From NCBI GenBank assembly GCA_964017125.1, contig OZ024908.1, positions 84,430,132-84,494,131 of the forward strand: a DNA stretch of 64,000 nucleotides. Direction: 5' to 3'. This stretch comes from Flabesymbios commensalis. Lineage: Eukaryota; Annelida; Polychaeta; Terebellida; Flabelligeridae. Below, piece by piece: positions 58,395 through 64,000 of the stretch (positions within the stretch are counted from its first letter, which is position 1; the number at the start of each line of letters is the position of its first letter). The notes under the pieces were generated by a model. That model worked only from the letters and a program-made list of their open reading frames with translations, searched no databases and had not been told where the DNA came from. The position numbers were made by a program, and so were the translations under genes.

Positions 58395-59661
58395 GGTAAG
58401 AAACAATGGTTTTCAAAACTGCTTTAAAATGCAGAGTAATATCGATCAGTCCTATTCGTTCTAAAAGCTTGTTCGACAATAGAGGGGCAGCATAGGCGAA
58501 TGACCTGTTCTTACAGTGTTGCTTACCAGGAGGAGGTACAACGAGCAGTCTTTTGTCAGCTGAGCGGAGACTTCATGCTGGACGATAAAGTGTCAATAAG
58601 TCTGCCAGATAAGCAGGAGCCAAGTTGTTAGGCATTTGAACGTCAGAAAGAGATGACCTTGTAGTCAATGCGAGCGTGTACAGGCAGCCAGTGGAGCTCC
58701 TTCAGTAATGGTGTAATGTGGTCGCGTTTGGAGCACTTCATGACCATCGGGCACATGCATTTTGTACACGCTGCAGCTTTTTTAGTAGAGTATCTGGCAG
58801 ACCGTAAATAAGAGGGTTGCAGGCATCTAGACGTGTTATCGCAAGGGTATGCACAAGCTGTTTAGTGCTCTGGCGATCAAGGTATCTTCTGGTGCGACCT
58901 ATGGCACGGAGATGGTACTAAGCCGATCGTGACATGCCTGCAATATGCTTGTTGAGTGACATGGTGGTATCAAATATCAAAGTTCTTTGCAGTCTTAGAT
59001 GGTAGTATGCCACTACTTCCTACGGTCACACTGTCAGCGAGATCAACAGAGTCTGCACTTTTAGGATGGAATAAAAGTAGCTCTCTCTTGTCGTCATTTA
59101 ACCTCAGCATAATATTTTTCATCCACTCCATGATATCAGCCACACATCGCTCTATTATACTCTGCTAATATCCACTTTATGTAAAGTGTTCTTGTCAAAA
59201 CAGAGCTCTATGCAGAGTTGTGTATCATCAACATACAGATGATATGACAGGCGGTGACTTCTGATGATACGGGCCAGTGGGATAGTGTATATGGAAAACA
59301 TGAGAGGTCCCAGAACAGAGCATTGGGGACCCCACTTTTCAGCGGAGTGTCTTTCGACTGTGATGTTCGAACAGCTTGGACTCCTGTCCTAGAGATAGCA
59401 CTTTATCCATCGTAGACACTCTCCCGTAATGCCGATCTCATGTTGCAGTATGTAAAGCATGATGCCATGGTCGATAGTGTCAAAGGCAGCATTCAGGTTG
59501 AGGAGAAGGAGTGCTGATCCTTTGAGTTTGTCGAGATTGTCTGTGTCGATGCTGCAGTACTGCTTGTGGGCTGATTGTAAAGGCTCCTGAATGGTGTTGC
59601 GTGTTACTTTACTAAGAATGTTAGTGCAGGTTTGGAATGTTAGTTGCGTCATTGCTTTCAC
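58395..59661 (-). pseudogene. LINE reverse transcriptase fragment, L2/CR1-like
   Basis: Decayed non-LTR retrotransposon read from 59661 down. It shows QEPLQSAHKQY, LLLLNLNAAFDTIDHGIML, GITGECLRWIKCYL, then (in another frame) QCSVLGPLMFSIYTIPLARI, the catalytic box as YVDDTQL (59235 area), an LRLNDDKRELLLFHP-type stretch, a NKHIAG segment, and the C-terminal LAITRLDACNPLIYGLPDTL block near 58830. Several stops and frame changes are present; there is no endonuclease. It is a different lineage from the LINE piece in the tandem units (YVDD here, FADD there). Confidence 0.85.
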
Positions 59662-61689
59662 ACGTCACACACATACAATCACATACATTACATCAAACAC
59701 GGGGTGTCATCAGATGACCACTGGACCGGTCAACCCTGTCACCATAATTATAGGTAATTTACAGTAATTTACATCTCATCTCTATCGGCCAGGCCGTGAC
59801 AAACAAACAAGCTGTGAACGCCAAATACAACAATGACGACCTTGAGCTTTCCCATTGGACGAAGGCTCAGGTGACGAGAGTGACCTCTAATATAAAAGGG
59901 ACAGATAAAGTGTCCTAGGGCATTCGGATTCAATTCAAGTCAAATTCAGATTCATTTTTTCGATTCATGGTCGCTATTCTATTCTAAATTCCAGCTTTTA
60001 TTATCATTCTAAATTGAGATATCTTGAGACCGATTCTATTCGAACTTCATCTTCATCAGGAAACAGAACATTAAACTTTTAACGCTTGGGCAATTTGCAT
60101 CTGGAGTTGAAGTTGTGTTATTTCATGTAAGATCCCGAGATCCCGCACGTCGTGTACACATCAGACGTAACATTGCGTTGGAAATGGGCAATCAGGCGGG
60201 CAGCCACTACTTTGTCAGCCAAAAGAGACACAAAAGAAACGTTTGACACAGGTCCATAGTTCTTTAATTCATCACTGTCTAAGGTAGATTTTTCAATAAT
60301 GGTGTTACTATTGCCTAGTTCCTCTTATATGACATACCACAGGTAAGATTCTTATTGACTATATCAGTGAGTGTTGGTATTATCACAGTCTCACGTTGTC
60401 CCAGTAGGTGTTAAAAATATAGGAATGTGAAATTTCCGCACATATATGATAGCGATTGTTTTGGCTTTTATTAAAAAAATCTGTAGATTCAATTATTGAA
60501 AAATCAAAATCGTAAACCTTTTAATCTGACATACAGACTCGAGCACAGGCTGTGATACTGAGGGTTTATTACATATCAAAAGTTATTTTTACATAATGTG
60601 ACATAAAATAACAGTCATTGCATAATGATGATTAGCAATGGTTGATAAAGTCTCCTACTGCATAATTAATGTAAATGTATTCATAAAGTATTATATAACA
60701 ATATCAGCGCTTATAATAAGATGAATAAAAAATGTTTGTTAGCCATTGCATACTTGGTTTGTTTATTATATGATCATTGATAATAATATTTATTTGCATT
60801 CATTATGTAACATATTAAACAGTTAGATATATTCCATCTACGAAACCCCTCAACCTACTAAACTTACTAACTAAACATATTAAAATGCCTAAATAAGGGG
60901 AGGGTGGGAGGGTGATCAAAATATTACAAAATGAACTGGAATCCAGTAGCACCAAACATGGAGCGCCGTGACGGGGCCGCCATGCTCACAACTCACGGAC
61001 CACAAGATGCTGTCCCAGCGTGCAGTGCTCTGATACAGGATTAAATTCCCGCCAACACGGTGGCTATATACATCCTGCCTAGTTACAGATCCCTGTCATC
61101 CCTTTATAGCAACATAAATAATAGGCATCTGGGATTTGAGCTCCCTACACAGAAGTCTCAGGCCACCATACCATCTACACAGTATTATCAGGACAGGGTG
61201 TGATTCCTGCACCCCCTGATTTTTGGCCTGGGACTCCACGACCCGTTAGTATCATCGATTAAAACCTAGGTTAATAACATTAAAAATGAACTTAAAGCTT
61301 GGTGAACTGTGTTAATTCGGGAAATATAATGAGAGTTGTTTGCATGGAATTATTAGAATATTGATTTGAACATGTACTCTAAGGAACATTTTTGTGATTG
61401 TTTTGATGATAGCGTATGAGGTGCAGGCGTTCAAATGGTCGTGGTTCTGTTGTTAAAAATGATGAATCGCGTATTCCAATTTCGGACAATGGAACCAACC
61501 CACATTTCTATATTGAGCCCGCGTCGATCTGAGACATCAATGTCCATTCCTCAATGAGATTCTCATTTTAGGACCATATAGGGGCCTACATCTGTCCCTG
61601 CATTATGATGACAACATTGGAAATGGAATAATTTTTAGCTTAGATCTAACGCGAACGTATATATTTTATGACGCAATTTTGCGTATTTG
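59662..61689. other. Unassigned DNA
   Basis: No gene recognised. AATATAAAAGGGACAG at 59890 is TATA-like, followed by the small palindrome GGACAGATAAAGTGTCC. CTGTCCCAGCGTGCAGTG near 61011 faintly recalls the third SINE type. Confidence 0.4.
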
Positions 61690-61845
61690 ACCGAAACGTA
61701 GCGTGATCGGCCTCACGCAGCCAGGGATGGAATTTCCTGTGTCTGGAGGGCAATTTAATCTCACCATTTTAGGAGGTTCTCACCGCCGAGTTTTGCCTAT
61801 ATGTACAAAGGTGACCTAGACCTCCAATCATTCATTCACACACTG
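61690..61845 (+). mobile_element. Dimeric-SINE fragment: second tRNA head plus tail
   Basis: GACCGAAACGTAGCGTGATC, GCAGCCAGGGATGGAATTTC, CTGTGTCTGGAGGGCAA, AGGAGGTTCTCACCGCCGAG, TTTTGCCTATATGTACAAAG. Diverged; head 1 is absent. Confidence 0.75.
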
Positions 61846-62075
61846 TGACATAGGACCTATAAAATGTGATGCGGGCATCCGTCCCTGGTGAACTATGACA
61901 AGTGACAACTAAAATCGCGAAATTATGTATACTATTTGACAAGTCGCTTATCTTTTACAACAATAAAATGCACCTTATTCGCCTTCGTTCATAATATACC
62001 CTATATATGAACCTGCATGTCATGTAAGTTATTGAAGATATTTTATTATGATAGGCCTAAGGCTATCATTAATAA

Positions 62076-62370
62076 CAGGGGCGTATCCAGGGGGGTGCTC
62101 AGGGTGCTCGAGCACCCCCCTTAATTTCCAAAGTGGTTATTTTCCAACTCCACACCTAAATATGTACCCCTTCCCATTTAAGGGCTGGTGTATGGGAGTA
62201 TGATTGGCGCCGCTAAAGAGTGGACAATGGACTAAGTGCTCGCCATGTGGCGCCAAAAGCAAAATCTTTGCAATGCAAAAAATTGACCATTCAGAGCAGC
62301 TAAAAGTAGGAATTTGTTGCGACTGGTCTTCTTCTACCAGTCCACCCTTGGTGTGAGATTTTTCAAACAT
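62076..62370 (+). mobile_element. hAT-like terminus with GTGCTC hairpin
   Basis: CAGGGGCGTATCCAGGGGGG starts at 62076, a typical hAT-style end, followed by the hairpin GGGTGCTCGAGCACCC. The 77-codon minus-strand ORF is not recognised. The other end was not found, so the right limit is arbitrary. Confidence 0.45.
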
Positions 62371-62461
62371 TCATTCATTTTTTAGAAAAGAAACATAATA
62401 AAATATGTCAACTTTGTTTTGGTCTTGGCCAATAATTAAAACATTGAGCCAGACTTAAAAC

Positions 62462-62581
62462 AACGTTATGTAAAAATAAATATGCTAAGATTGATGGTAA
62501 TTATCATAGACTAACTTCAAACAACGCTGTTCCAAAGTCAATATGCCAAGATTGATAGTAATTATCATAAACTATACTCTA
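62462..62581 (+). repeat. Imperfect ~60-bp direct duplication
   Basis: AACAACGTT...AATATGCTAAGATTGATGG, TAATTATCATAGACTA, repeated as AACAACGCT...AATATGCCAAGATTGATAG, TAATTATCATAAACTA. Confidence 0.75.
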
Positions 62582-63240
62582 CGCTATGATCATTATAACA
62601 CACCAGAAGCACAATCAACAGTAGGCTATGGAGATCGCTTAAAACGGAAAACGACATCGTTGCACAAAATAAACGAATACGGACCTCGAGATATAGATTA
62701 TTACCCAATTACCATGATTTTTTCACCTGCGTGATGGCGAATTTATTTCTCAAGAGCTATCATCTCTGAGATTCGGTCTTGTGAACAAATGGAGGAAAAA
62801 CATGGTCGCTTTTTTAAATTCCAAAATTAAATTGTTGTATTATAGTCGTGCATAGACTTTGCATTTGTTTTGAAGGCCTATTTAAATAGAATTACTAGAG
62901 ACGAAATCAAGGATAATAATTGAAAATGGGCAGTAAAGTTGTTTTAACAATGTGGAAGAATAACAGATACTAACAAGGATATCTGGTATAGGCCTAACTG
63001 ATGATGAACTGGAAGATAATATTTGCATTAAAGAATATTCTGTCAAAGGGAAGGGTGGCAAATTAATAAAGGTGAAATAAAAATAAATATCTGAGGAATT
63101 TTAAGTGATCATTAGTTGTAAGCATTTTAATGGTCCACAACTTTTTTCAATGATATGTTATCACTTTTAATAGATGCTTGTTGAGTAATTACATATTTGC
63201 ATAATCGGCATTCCACAAAAAAGGTTGCATAATTATAATC
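62582..63240. other. Unassigned AT-rich DNA
   Basis: No gene or repeat end recognised. Confidence 0.45.
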
Positions 63241-63244
63241 ACAA

Positions 63245-63335
63245 TACGGGTGACCCAACGTTTGCTTAAAATCAATGTTGGTCCACGGTCTGCGACGCGG
63301 GCCGAACATTAACACAACATTTGGTCGACAGTTGT
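63245..63335. repeat. CCAACATT palindrome family copy
   Basis: ACCCAACGTTTGCTTAAAAT, CAATGTTGGTCCACGGTCTG, CGACGCGGGCCGAACATTAA. Confidence 0.55.
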
Positions 63336-63534
63336 TTGTGTTTATCTAGCTCATTTAAAGCAGCTCCTTTGGATGACATCAATTTTCGTTTTTAAATCCG
63401 TACTGAAGTAGTGTATCCCACGAATCATGTTTTCATTTTTCTCAGAATTTTTATATTTTCACAAATATTTTTAATCAACATTTCTATGAAAACAGAAGTA
63501 ACCCAAACAAACTATTTGTGTACCTGAAGGACGA

Positions 63535-63615
63535 TTGAATGTTTTCACAGCATTGGGCCACATGCTCATGGCATCGGCCCAGCGTTCGGTAGACAATCAG
63601 TGCTGCAGGTGTGTC
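63535..63615. repeat. CCAACATT palindrome family copy, degraded
   Basis: GCATTGGGCCACATGC, GGCATCGGCCCAGCGTTCGG. Weak member of the family. Confidence 0.4.
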
Positions 63616-64000
63616 CTCCCGTGTCCTGACTATAAGACACCAATTAGCGGCGACCGCTCTGATCTTACCGTCTGATACGTGGGAATATGTGATGTAAAGT
63701 GCTGAATATTGCTGACTTGTTTTGTTTACATGGCAATATACGACCTGGAAATACAACTATTTCACTCTTTTTCGGTGCTTTAAAATTGTTTTTTTTGACT
63801 TTTTCTTATTTTCAGTTAAGATCAGTAGGCTATATAGCTTCATATAAATTAAATTTTCAAAATTGACAACATTGAAAATGTCTCATCCCAAGGGGGCCCT
63901 TTAATATGCCTCGTAGCTCGCTCTCGCTATTAAATGAGCTAATGCTGATCACGTTTATTGTTTTTCCATAGTGTGGTTGTGTTGGCTTAAATAGTTGGAC
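63616..64000. other. Unassigned DNA at the window end
   Basis: No gene recognised; the 90-codon minus-strand ORF (63484-63756) overlaps the palindrome. Confidence 0.45.

Overview
This is AT-rich, intron- and repeat-dominated animal nuclear DNA. The one host gene I recognise is a split rhodopsin-class (class A) G-protein-coupled receptor. The DNA around it is packed with tRNA-derived SINEs, dead non-LTR retrotransposon pieces, foldback and MITE-type DNA elements, and a minisatellite. The receptor type, the tRNA-SINE style and a frequent TAGGCCTA octamer suggest a marine invertebrate (mollusc, lancelet, echinoderm or hemichordate). I cannot place it more precisely from sequence alone.

Layout. 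(1) 1-1440: unique-looking AT-rich DNA with no gene seen. (2) 1446-24998: a dimeric SINE (minus strand), then four head-to-tail copies of a unit of about 5.83 kb. Each unit carries a SINE remnant, internal repeats of about 560 bp rich in GCCATCTTG, a poly-C tract, a second tRNA-SINE, a hAT-like end with AAGTAC repeats, a broken LINE reverse transcriptase piece and a GGTTGAC heptamer array. (3) 25-28 kb: unique DNA, a second AAGTAC-rich end, a 200-base assembly gap and an (AT)n tract. (4) 28-43 kb and 50.9-57 kb: a dense mosaic of short elements bounded by TTAA, in at least five families (called A-E here). Most carry a large internal hairpin, and several abut so that one TTAA serves two neighbours. 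(5) 43.29-50.88 kb: the receptor gene, two coding exons around a 6.4 kb intron filled with such elements and a minisatellite with units of 54-61 bp. (6) 57-64 kb: palindromic repeats, an L2/CR1-like LINE piece (minus strand), SINE fragments and a hAT-like end.

There is no operon or multi-gene system. The main biological interest is the set of TTAA-bounded hairpin elements. In four families the hairpin tips read GC-GNNA-GC with a variable NN, a pattern resembling the unusually stable sheared G-A DNA mini-hairpins. The recent tandem quadruplication, whose left breakpoint lies inside a SINE, is the second main point. The receptor is the only gene likely to make a functional protein.
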